Assembly: GCF_004379255.2 (NCBI RefSeq)
Contig: NC_056051.1
Coordinates: 26,033,267 to 26,097,266 of the forward strand
From: Salvia splendens
Lineage: Eukaryota > Streptophyta > Magnoliopsida > Lamiales > Lamiaceae
Direction of reading: 5' to 3'
DNA: 64,000 nt
Shown here: piece by piece, positions 33,903 through 43,722 of the stretch
Layout: every line of letters begins with the position of its first letter
Numbering within the stretch: the first letter of the stretch is position 1
Program-made: the position numbers and the translations under genes
The notes under the pieces: generated by a model
Databases searched by the model: none
What the model saw: only the letters and a program-made list of their open reading frames with translations
Told to the model about the DNA's origin: nothing

Positions 33903-34492
33903 TAGGGGTGAAAATTTAGTTCTCGGGTTTCGGGTATACCATACCTGATCAGTGATCCCGACCCAACACGGCGGGTTTTGGGTACCCGAAACCCGAAATT
34001 ATAGGTTCGGGTACGGGTTTGGCTAGTTAATGTTAGGATTTTTTGGATTTAAGGTACTCGAAACCCGTATTAAGATACCCGATTAATACCCGATTAAACC
34101 TGATTAACTATGTATTTGTGATAAATATGTTTATTCAGATAGGGCCTAAGGTAAATTTATTTAATCACATTTAAATTTAGGGCAGTAGAATCATAATCTA
34201 GAGAAATCTAAAATATTAAAATTAAAGTTTAAACTTTTAATAATAGTATTAATTAGTAAATAGTAGTATTATGTAGTTTTTAATAATTCTATATTCTCAT
34301 CACAATATAATTTATATAAATAGAATAAATTTGAAATATAATAATTTTAGGCTGATGGGTACTCGATTAGTTGGGTTCAAGTACTCGCATCGGGTATTAG
34401 GATACCCGAATTCGCATACGGATCGAGTATTGGGTATGATATTTTTAAAATTTTGGGTTTGGGTACCCGCATGTACCCGAATTTGCAGGACT
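33903..34492. mobile_element. MITE-like element with gggtacccgaaaccc repeats
   Basis: The left end is aggggtgaaaatttagttct followed by cgggtttcgggta. The right part has gggtttgggtacccgcatg. Many gggtaccc-gaaaccc variants occur near both ends in both orientations. It is non-coding and ends about 35 bp upstream of the HNH start codon. Boundaries are approximate. Confidence 0.45.
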
Positions 34493-35514
34493 ATAAAACA
34501 AGAGATAAAAACAATCAATTACTTTTAAAAATAAATTTCATAAATGAAATCAAAATAAGTTAATTTTCTTTTTGCTGTTTTTCGTGGAGTGTTTAATTTT
34601 GGTATTAGTAAGAAAATTATCAGTATTAGCACTATATAATTAAAATTTTGGTTTAATTGATTGCATTCGAAAATAACAATTGAGAGCTATTGGTTTAAAT
34701 AACGATTGATTGATAACCAATGAACCGAATTATCAGTCCCAACGAAAAATACCACTATTAGATTACAATAACTTGTGTGTATCTTAAATCCTTGATGATT
34801 AAATATTTCCCAATCTCCATCCTCATTTGTCAATTTTACAAGTCATAGTAAAAAAAAGTCATCGATGAAATTTCTCTTATATTTAAGCTAAATTGCCTAG
34901 TTTGAACCGTTCTAAACAATATACTAAGACGTGCATGACTTAGGGAACATTGTCATTATTATTGGTAATTAAATATATACTTACAAAATTGATTTAAATC
35001 TGCACGTACAAGATGGGGATAGAATAACGATTGGATTATGCGATAGTAGTTCCAAACAAAAAAGTTATGATTAATTGACTAAATCCAATAATATTATTGT
35101 ATAGCGTCGAACGGCGCATACTTTCAATTTGTTGAATATCAGCAATTGAAGCGGTTCGCGGCTATGGTTTGGTTGATGATTACTAGTTTTTGGTTTATTG
35201 TTATTTGTGATTATCAGATCTCTTTAGCCCCTGTTCGGATGGCATGATTCAATTCGGTTGTCCATTTCTATGTCATCAAGGCCCGCAACATATAGTCTAG
35301 GCCCGACAAGGCCCGCATCCACAGTGGACTGACTAGCTTTAATTCTGGACAATTCATCCTACCCTCTACCCTCCGATTATTTTGTCTGCCTCCTTCACCC
35401 ACCACCACCGCCCTCCCCTCTTCTATTTTCCATCCCTTTCTCTCTATACCAACTCCTCCCCTTCTCTCCTCCACAGCTGTATACAGTTAGATCACAGAAA
35501 ATCAAACATTAATA
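34493..35514. other. intergenic, nothing recognised
   Basis: AT-rich DNA. A pyrimidine-rich patch at 35380-35475 gives a low-complexity open frame on the other strand. No gene is supported. Confidence 0.5.
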
Positions 35515-35703
35515 CTCTCTCATCCGCGAATAGGAGTCTCGTTTTTCCATTTTAGTCCGTTCGTGAATAGGAGTCCCGATTCACTTTTACCATAAATGGT
35601 AATAGAGTCTCACCTTCCATTAACTCATTCCACTCACTTTTCTTAATATTTCTTAAAACTCGTGCCGCCAAAATATAGGACTCCTAATGATGGACGAATG
35701 GAG
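35515..35703. mobile_element. Stowaway-type MITE
   Basis: The left end, tctctcatccgcgaataggagtc, matches the inverted right end, gactcctaatgatggacgaatggag. TA is on both sides (35513-35514 and 35704-35705). It is 189 bp. Confidence 0.75.
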
Positions 35704-35705
35704 TA

Positions 35706-36904
35706 TTTGATTTTATTTAATTAAATAAGTTTAAATTATGATTAATAAAAAATCAGTTATTTTATGTTTCTACTAAAAATGAGATAAATGTATTAATTTA
35801 TTCTTATTATAGTCTTATCTACATCTTAAACATAATCCAACCAACCATACAACAATATAAAATGCAACATTAATTTAATCTTAGACAAAGCCCATCTTTG
35901 TCTATCCTAGATTACATCTCATGATTATTTAGTCTAATGAACCGAACAACCACTTAGTATATGAGAGGATGAATTTTGTATCTTTATTAATTTTATTGGG
36001 TTTGCCGTTATTTTTCTTTTATAATGATTTTAAATTAAAACTCATTTGTGTCTATATAATATTAAGTACTTTTTGTCTATGCCAGTGTTTTTATATAAAA
36101 AATGAGTCGACGAAAGCGAAAAAAGCAATTGCTTGCTGAGAATTTTGTCTATGAGTTTAGTATAGTAGCTTTCTTTGAAACAGCAAAGTCTTCATCTAAA
36201 CTTATAATTAAGTCAAGTCATTCTTTTTATATTTTTCTTACCACTTTTCGAACTAAGGGACAAGCCATTACCACTTACTTGAGTGAAGTCACTTTAATTT
36301 TCCAATTTCGAGACTATGAAATCAACCAATACTCATGTTAAAAAATTCAACATGTTTGGAGTGTTCGTTTACTTGAGATTAATGCGGACTTCCAGACCAT
36401 TACTAAATTGGTAGGGGAGTTTAATTTTATTATAAGAGAAAGGCCAAGACTTATTTACTAACGGCTCGTTTGATAAGAAAAATGGGATATGAGAAGATTT
36501 GTAAAGTAAGATAAGAAATGCGGGCTTCGTGTCAAGATAAGCTCAGATGATAGTTTTTTCGTTGTTGTTTGGTAGACAAGAAATGATGGAGAAATGCTAT
36601 CTGACCAAATTTGTGAGAAACATATCCTTATATTTTTGAGAAAAAAACTGCGGACTTAGATGGGCCATAGAGGATAGCACATGCTTATATGATCGGTTAA
36701 CTATGATACCAAACACTTGGAAATAATCATATAAGTATATCTATATACTCATTACCAACTTATCAAACAGATCCTAAACATTATACGAAAAATGACTACT
36801 TGTTGAGCTGAATCCACTTAATCGAACAATATTGGTCGTATATTGTTGAAATTTACAAGTCCAATGACCATTTTGTACAGTTATTTTGTTGTCGTATATT
36901 TACA
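35706..36904. other. intergenic, nothing recognised
   Basis: AT-rich, without a supported gene. An 79-codon open frame at 36102-36341 has no recognisable domain or codon bias. Confidence 0.45.
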
Positions 36905-37235
36905 CCATATTATTATTATAAAATTTAATTTTATAAAATCAAATCTAATATTGAAATAAAGAAAAGTGAAGGATGACAAAAGGGAAGAAGAATGATAATT
37001 TTGAAATAATATCAGATTTAATATATCACTGAAATAATATCATATTTAAAATATTAAAAGTATAAAAAGACCAAATTGCCCAAGGCCTCAAAAGGGTATT
37101 TTCGTATAAAAAAAAGGCAAAATGACCAATTTCGAGATAAACCTTTAGTCTATGGATGTCTGGCAATATTTTTAAAGTCTAGGGACTGTAGGCGAGATAA
37201 ACTCATAGTCCAGAGACCATTTTTGTTTACGAATT
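36905..37235. mobile_element. single arm of the MULE-like family of 10654-12041
   Basis: It matches the right arm of that element (gaaataatatcagatttaat, cctcaaaagggtattttcgt, aaaatgaccaatttcgagat, agggactgtaggcgagataa). The left arm is missing, so this is a truncated copy. Confidence 0.75.
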
Positions 37236-37796
37236 TACATCACATAGAAACAGTATTTTTTTATTTTATTTTGGTCATTATTCATGCTTCATAGGAAGGA
37301 AACTACCTATCAATCATTGGATTCCTTTACTTTCATTTCACCAGGTCTCCCTCTATTAATATTTTCTGATTTCTTTAAAATATATTTCCCTTTTCTTTTT
37401 AGTTTGTTCTACTAATAATATCATATTATTATTTTTGAAAAAAATTCTCCTCCACATAATATAAAAATTATATTCATCTCCCCAATCATTACATAAAATA
37501 AAACTTCTTAAAATCACTTATCATTACACTAGTGATAATCTATTATGGAACAGCCGGAGTATTTAAATAGCTCCAAAGTTATGTAATTGTTCCACATTGA
37601 CGTTTATCACTAAGCAGTCAAATTATTATTTAATTTAACCACTAATTAAACAATGAATTAATTCACATAAAAATCCCTATTCCACAACTTACTCGGAAAG
37701 TCCATCCACACTCTTTTACTATACTATCACTTTCAACAAAGCTTACACTGAATTTCAAAGAAACTTCCTAGAAATTATTTAATTCCACTCCAAACC
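37236..37796. other. promoter side of the EF-hand gene
   Basis: AT-rich upstream sequence. The end near 37545-37562 (ctattatggaacagccggagta) may be the right terminus of an eroded Stowaway MITE. No other feature is supported. Confidence 0.4.
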
Positions 37797-38363
37797 ATGT
37801 CTATAAAATCTACAACATTATCAACTAACAAATGCCACAAAAAAAACGTAAGTCAATTCCCCAACTTATTCATTAATTCAAAAATGTCATCAATTTCACT
37901 TATCATCGACTCTTTAAAAAATATGATCACATTCATATCTCTCATCTTATCCCATTTGTTTCATCATCCACGTCCCGACTTCTCCCAGAAGTCAGGCCGT
38001 GGACCCACCACCAAGAGCGTCGCTGCCAGAATCACTGGCAACGATGTTGGGGTCGTGATGAGGCGGCTGCGGCTGCCTCATCACGAGCCGTTCTCGCAGG
38101 ACTCTGTCGAGAACATCGAAGGCATCTTCGAGGGGGCGGAGCCGGTGCTGGAGGAGGTGAGGGAGGCGTTTCGGACGTTCGACGAGAACGACGACGGGTT
38201 CGTGGATGCGGAGGAGTTGGAGAAGGTAATGAGCTCGCTAGGGTTGGTGGGGTTGTCTCAACAAGAGTGTGAGAGGATGATAATGGTGTTTGATGATGAT
38301 GGTGATGGGAGGATTAGTTTTGGGGAGTTTGTGAAGCTTATTGAGGAAAGTTTTTGTTGCTAG
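37797..38363 (+). CDS. calmodulin-like protein with two EF-hands
   Basis: An intronless 188-aa protein. Two canonical calcium loops are seen: residues 129-140 (DENDDGFVDAEE) and 166-177 (DDDGDGRISFGE). The N-terminal half has a hydrophobic segment (about 42-54, MITFISLILSHLF) that could anchor it to a membrane. The gene is most like plant CML46/CML47-type proteins, which have a short N-terminal hydrophobic stretch and a C-terminal EF-hand pair. Arabidopsis CML47 (At3g47480, from memory) lies near the HNH, MDH and PPR counterparts. Translation may instead start at the second in-frame ATG (37884, residue 30, aaaATGtc), giving 159 aa; the first 29 residues are not conserved-looking. It would act as a calcium sensor; partners are unknown. 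Coding GC rises sharply after 37970. Confidence 0.88.
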   Translation: MSIKSTTLSTNKCHKKNVSQFPNLFINSKMSSISLIIDSLKNMITFISLILSHLFHHPRPDFSQKSGRGPTTKSVAARITGNDVGVVMRRLRLPHHEPFSQDSVENIEGIFEGAEPVLEEVREAFRTFDENDDGFVDAEELEKVMSSLGLVGLSQQECERMIMVFDDDGDGRISFGEFVKLIEESFCC

Positions 38364-38423
38364 TTTAGTTGTTGGTTGTAAATTGTAATTAACTCTCAAG
38401 TCTTTGTGGGACAATGTTAAACT

Positions 38424-39254
38424 CAGGGACGGAACCAGAACTTGAAATGAGCCGGTGCTGAAATTTAACGATGAGTACGGTAGGACGCGCGATGCTTCTA
38501 GAATCTTCGGTAGTGGCCTTTTCTAGTGGCATGCCTTTTCTAATGACCCGTAGTGCTGTATCTAGAATTTTCGATTTGCGAATTTTTAGAAAATATTAGT
38601 ATACACAAGTATACTAATCTCTTCATATATTATAGTGTATCTTGATATCCTATGAGTTCACAAATTAAGTTGTTAAAATATTAATTTGACCTAAATATGG
38701 TACTCCAACCATCCGCGATTACTTGTCCTACTTTGACTCATTTCAAATATTAAAAATGTAAATTTAAAATGATAGAAAAAAGTTAGTAGATAGTTAATCG
38801 TTTTATATGGATCATTAATATTATAATTAAATATGAGTGGATATAGATTTATTAGTAAATCAATACTTATTGGCATAAAGACCGAAAATAAATTTGAGAA
38901 GATTAATTACTTTCATTAGTAGTAATTGATTCTTAAAACAATTTTAGAGATAGAAAAATTAATAATATATTCTTAAACTAATAATCACACTAGATAAGAA
39001 ATCAAATTATCTAAATGCTCCTAATCACATAAATCAAAAAGGGATATAAACGGTTCCCTATGTAGAGTAATTATAAGTCCTTTTCTATTCCTCTCTCCTC
39101 TATCCTTCCCCCTTCCCTCTCTCTCCTCTGCATCTTCTTCCTCGCAGCTGGTCTCTGTGAAAAAACCCAAATACAGTATAGGCGAATCTGGGAGGACAGC
39201 GACAGCCAAGCCCCCGCTGGAGCGGTGGCTTGGCCTAAGCTGTCTCCGTCCCTG
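38424..39254. mobile_element. hAT-type non-autonomous element in the 3' flank of the EF-hand gene
   Basis: Perfect 10-bp inverted ends, cagggacgga and tccgtccctg, are flanked by a perfect 8-bp duplication, gttaaact (38416-38423 and 39255-39262). It is 831 bp with no transposase. It starts 60 bp after the stop codon of the EF-hand gene and probably lies in its 3' UTR or just behind it. Confidence 0.9.
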
Positions 39255-39262
39255 GTTAAACT

Positions 39263-40109
39263 TTATGTGAATCTTAGAGAATGTAAATATATGTGAATCT
39301 TAAATTTCAAACATCCTAATCCGATGAAAATTTGAAAACCAAAAATAATTTTTTTTAATTATTATGTACACCATATAAGGTTAGATGTTAAAATAGAATA
39401 TTACTACTGTTTGAGTAAATATAATATTTGAATATAATAATTAAGACAAGTATGTGAAATGAAGGAAAACTATTAGGATAAAAAAAATATTTCGTATGAT
39501 AAATGGGACAATGTTAAACTTTATGATTCTGGGACACATATATGTTCTCAGCAAGTGACTTGAATATTTCGTCATGAAATAATTGCAAATAAAATTAAAT
39601 TTCATTATTTTACTAATTAATTTTAAAATTACCACCATATGTACAGAAAATGGGCCTTGAAATTAAAATACTGTTGGACCTAGGCCTATAAACTAGTAAA
39701 CTACCCAAACCAATTTTCATTTATTTTGTGTATATATATAGGGAGATGATCAAAGCATAACTAATATTAAGTGTATAACCAGAGAACAAATCTTAGCTAC
39801 ATATTATCTTAATCCAATGACTAAAATAAGTAAACATTTTTAGTTAATAAAAATTGCATAGGGGTATTTTAGGAAATCAACATTGTTCTCATATTTTCAC
39901 ATACACACACCATTCACGCTCACACATAAACACACACTCTCTCCTTCTCCCACGAAGGAGGTGGCGGAGCAGCTTGCACCTCATCTCCTCGTCGATTGTT
40001 TGCTTCGTTTCTTCTTCGTACCGATTTTTTAGGTGTCGTTTTCAGAGTTGTGCTATAGTCGTATTCCAGCTAATTTTTATTTATTAGTTTGCTGACTTTT
40101 TTTTGAAGA
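39263..40109. other. intergenic, nothing recognised
   Basis: AT-rich. A block gggacaatgttaaactttatg at 39507-39527 repeats the sequence flanking the hAT-type element, suggesting a small older duplication. Around 39895-39950 is a CA/CT-rich stretch just before the next coding-like segment. Confidence 0.4.
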
Positions 40110-40460
40110 TTGGATTTTTTCAAATCGATTAGCAAATTCTATTTTTCCTACCTTCTTCGAATTTTCTCTGAGTGTCGATCAAGCAAACAAGCTCTTGTCG
40201 CGATGTGCAGCGAAAAAAACGACGGCAATTTGGTTTTTGGATTGAATCACGTTTCAGCGGAAAAGAAGGGCCAAAAATTGACCCTCTTTGAAGATCTTCT
40301 TCAGGATTCAGACGCTGTAAATTCGAATAGTGATGTATTCAACGGCAATTCTTGCCCCTCCGACTGCGAGAGCGGCGTTTCCGGCGCCGAAAACAAGATC
40401 GGAAATTCAGTTGAAAATGGCGGTGGGGAGGAGATTTATGGGATAATTATGAAATTCTAA
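40110..40460 (+). pseudogene. unidentified open frame, possible gene 5' fragment
   Basis: 116 codons. From the internal Met at 40203 (MCSEKNDGNLVFGLN) the frame has ordinary coding-like composition (Ser/Asn/Gly-rich, KKGQKLTLFEDLLQ) and less AT than its surroundings, preceded by a CT-rich leader-like stretch. It ends abruptly and is followed after about 110 bp by a tandem repeat. It could be the first exon of a gene whose rest is missing, or a captured fragment. No family is recognised. Confidence 0.35.
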
Positions 40461-40559
40461 TCAATGATGTTGTTGCACCCACCCCAGATTTGTCTTCTTG
40501 TTCGATGGAGAGCCCGAGTGCAACCCCAGGTGTTTCAGGTCAATGGGAATGTTAAGCAG

Positions 40560-41345
40560 CCCGCAGGTGTTTCAATGAAGTATATTGTGCATTACAGTGA
40601 TGTATATTGTGCATTACAGTGATGTATATTTCTGCATGCTTATAGTGTATTGTTTTTCATTTTAGGGAAGTATATTGAGCAATTAGTGAACTACAATATG
40701 CTTACAGAGAAGTGTGTTGAGCATGCCTTGACATGGAGTATATTGCGCATATAGCGATGTATATTGTGCATTACAGTGATGTATATTGTGCATTACAGTG
40801 ATGCATATTTCTGCATGCTTATAGTGAATTGTTTTTCATTTTAGGGAAGTATATTGAGCAATTAGTGAACTACAATATGCTTACAATGAAGTGTATTGAG
40901 CATGCCTTGACATGGAGTATATTGACCATATAGTGATGTATATTGTGCATTACAGTGATGTATATTTCTGCATGTTTATAATGAATTGTTTTTTATTTTA
41001 GGGGAGTATATTGAGCAATTAGTGAGCTACAATATGCTTACAGTGAAGTGTATTGAGCATGCCTTGACATGGAGTATATTGAGCATATAGTGATGTATAT
41101 TTCTGCATGCTTATAGTGAATTGTTTTTCATTTTAGGGAAGTATATTGAGCAATTAGTGAACTACAATATGCTTACAGTGAAGTGTATTGAGCATGCCTT
41201 GACATGGACTATATTGAGCATATAGTGATGTATATTGTGCATTATAGTGATGTATATTTCTGCATGCTTATAGTGAATTATTTTTCATTTTAGGGAAGTA
41301 TATTGTTCATATAGTGAAGTATATTTTGCATGCCTTATAGTGATT
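40560..41345. repeat. hierarchical tandem repeat, 157-bp unit with 22-bp sub-units
   Basis: The marker tttagggaagtatattgag occurs at about 40661, 40840, 40997, 41132 and 41288. The spacings 179, 157, 135 and 156 differ by about 22 bp, the length of the inner unit agtgatgtatattgtgcatt-ac, present in different numbers in each large unit. It is non-coding. Confidence 0.85.
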
Positions 41346-42404
41346 TTAATATGTTATTTATTATATATATATATTATAATTTTTATAAGTAGAAACAAAT
41401 TACTAGTATTGCATAATCGTTTACTCATTTTCTTATGGAAATAATTAATAGTATAGAAAATAAAATTAATGAAAAGAGGGAAAAATGTATCTATTGAAAT
41501 TAAAAAGTTTCACTTTCCAGTTTGTAGGACCCCATATCCTCACCTAAACCATAGTATCAAAACATTTTTTTTGGAAAAAGACAAATATAATCTCTGGTGG
41601 TTGCTTATTTATTTGATTGAATGCACAACTTTACATACATTGTAACAAAAAGAAATTAGTCACTTCTTTTTAATCATGTGACAATACTACTACTTTCTTC
41701 TACTACTATTAAAGACAATACGTGTAGCTTGATACTTTTCTCTATTATCTTCTTCCATTCCAAATTCTAAGTTAATTGATTCATATTTATTTTTGAGATA
41801 TTCTAAAGTTATTTATTCTAAGTCCTAAGTTAATTGATACATATTTATTTTTTGAGATATTCAAAAGTTATTTTTTTGAGATAGTTAGAAGTTAATCGAT
41901 TCATATAAGAAACTTTATTCTTTTAGCAATTATCAACATGTTTATTACTCTCCACTATTCTTTTAGCAAAAATAGAATCTAAGAAGTTATATCTGTTTTT
42001 TTTTTTCGAGATATTTCAAATTAATCGATTCATATGAGAAATTTTATTCTTTTAGCACAAAATCTAAAACACATATACTATGTCAAAGATTTGAGTAACC
42101 ATAGCCAAGAAACCATTATTGACCCTCTTTTAAAAAGAAACAATTTCTCATACTCTAAATCCATCTCATTTCATTGCATCTTCATTCTTCAACATACAAA
42201 AGAGAAATCTTACAACACCACCAAAAAAATGGTGCTCCATTTTGGAATCATTCTCCAAAGACTTTTTCAGGGCTTATATCTAAAACAAACAGCCCTGAAA
42301 TCATAGGAATATTACATATGAAAAACATATTTACACCTCCAAACAAAACATGACAAAACTATATTAAAAAACACACTATATCATTTCCAAATCTTGACAA
42401 AACC
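41346..42404. other. AT-rich spacer with short repeats
   Basis: 41765-42055 contains several copies of aagttaattgattcatattt, gagatattc and attcttttagcaa. The part next to 42404 is the 3' flank of the thioredoxin gene. No gene is seen. Confidence 0.5.
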
Positions 42405-43452
42405 CTATGCAGCAACCATGGCAGTGCCTTCCTTGAGCTCAACCTTGCTAAACGAGGTCGATTTCGCAGCTCCAGCCATTTCTCGCACCTCCAAATCCTT
42501 CGATATAAGATCCATCGATGCCAATGCCACGAGCTCCTTCTCCTCCAAACCCTTAGCCGGGGCGAGGGAGCATCGCTCCTTTCCATACTTCGCCAATGCA
42601 TCCTTGAATTTCTTGATCTACACACAAACAATCACAACCGCAAGTCAAAATCTGCATCCAAACATCACGATGCAATTCTTGTTCCAATTCAATCGAAGAA
42701 ATCGCTTACGGTTGCATTGGTGCAGCTGAAGCTGCACACTTTCCCATCTGCACCTGTATAGAATCTGAAGAAGGGCAAGACATGAACATGGAGGGCATAG
42801 CACATGGGTTTGTGCTCTTCATAATTCACAGGGAGGAAAATGGTGTTGGGGTTTGATTCAGCAAGCTGACAGATCTGCCCACACATATGTACACAACAAA
42901 TCAAATCAAGAAACAATTATTGAAGTAAAAATTCAATCTTGATTTTAAACCCCCCCCAAATTTTCACCTTTGGATGCAAAGCTTTACACCCTCCACAGCC
43001 AGGAGAGAAGAAATTCAGAACAACCAATCCATCACCAGCATTCCTCAAACCCTCCACCAATTCTTGAGCTGATTCAATCTCAATCACATTAGGTTGCAGA
43101 GATTTCTCCCACCATTTTTTTGCTTTTGGAAATGAACTCGTTCCTTGTGCCTTCACAATTAACAAGACATCACTATCAAAAACATGAAATGCCAAATTTG
43201 GGGGGTTTTTCAATCATCCCAAATCAAAGCTTGAAAACAGATACTCACATAAACAGGGTCCAAATTTGGGGCTTTGTTGCTCCAATTGGTGACGAAGCCT
43301 CTCTGATCTGGGAAATCTCGAGTGTTCCCCCAAATTTCCTTCGAATTAGGGTTCCTAAACTGCAAACCCCCAATCGAGGACCCTTTCTCTCGATTGCTCA
43401 CGATCAGGCTGCTTGAACCAGAAACAGAGAAGGCAGCTGGTAGACACGACAT
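42405..43452 (-). CDS. ACHT: ACHT-type atypical thioredoxin, chloroplast
   Basis: Four exons on the minus strand: 43452-43249, 43150-42968, 42874-42710 and 42617-42405, all introns gt...ag in phase 0, giving 254 aa. Residues 1 to about 68 are a Ser/Asn-rich plastid transit region. The thioredoxin domain has the atypical active site Cys120-Gly-Gly-Cys123 (SPGCGGCKALHPK) in place of CGPC, then NYEEHKPMCYALHVHVLPFFRFY with the cis-Pro loop and extra Cys (VCSFSCTNAT). The charged C-terminal extension is typical of the ACHT/TRX-like-1 group. These proteins act in thylakoid or stroma redox signalling, for example with 2-Cys peroxiredoxin. All exon joins restore the family sequence. A PIF/Harbinger-like element sits about 270 bp upstream of its start codon. 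Confidence 0.92.
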
Positions 43453-43722
43453 GATTTTTCACCGAATTTTTAAAGAAATAGAAACTACAAAAACAAATAC
43501 CATGAAACGAAATAGAAAACCCAAAAAATTTTCCTTTTTGTGGATGAAGAACCCTCACTTTTCTCGTTTACAATCAAGAAGAAATCAACTCAGAAAATTG
43601 TGTTCAAAGAGACGAATCAAGGAAAAGGAATTTGATGTAGTTTTCTTCTTCTGATTGTTTCTCTTGTTGGCGAGAAAAAGGTTGGGATGAATTGAAAGGG
43701 GTTTGTGATTTTGTGAATTTGA

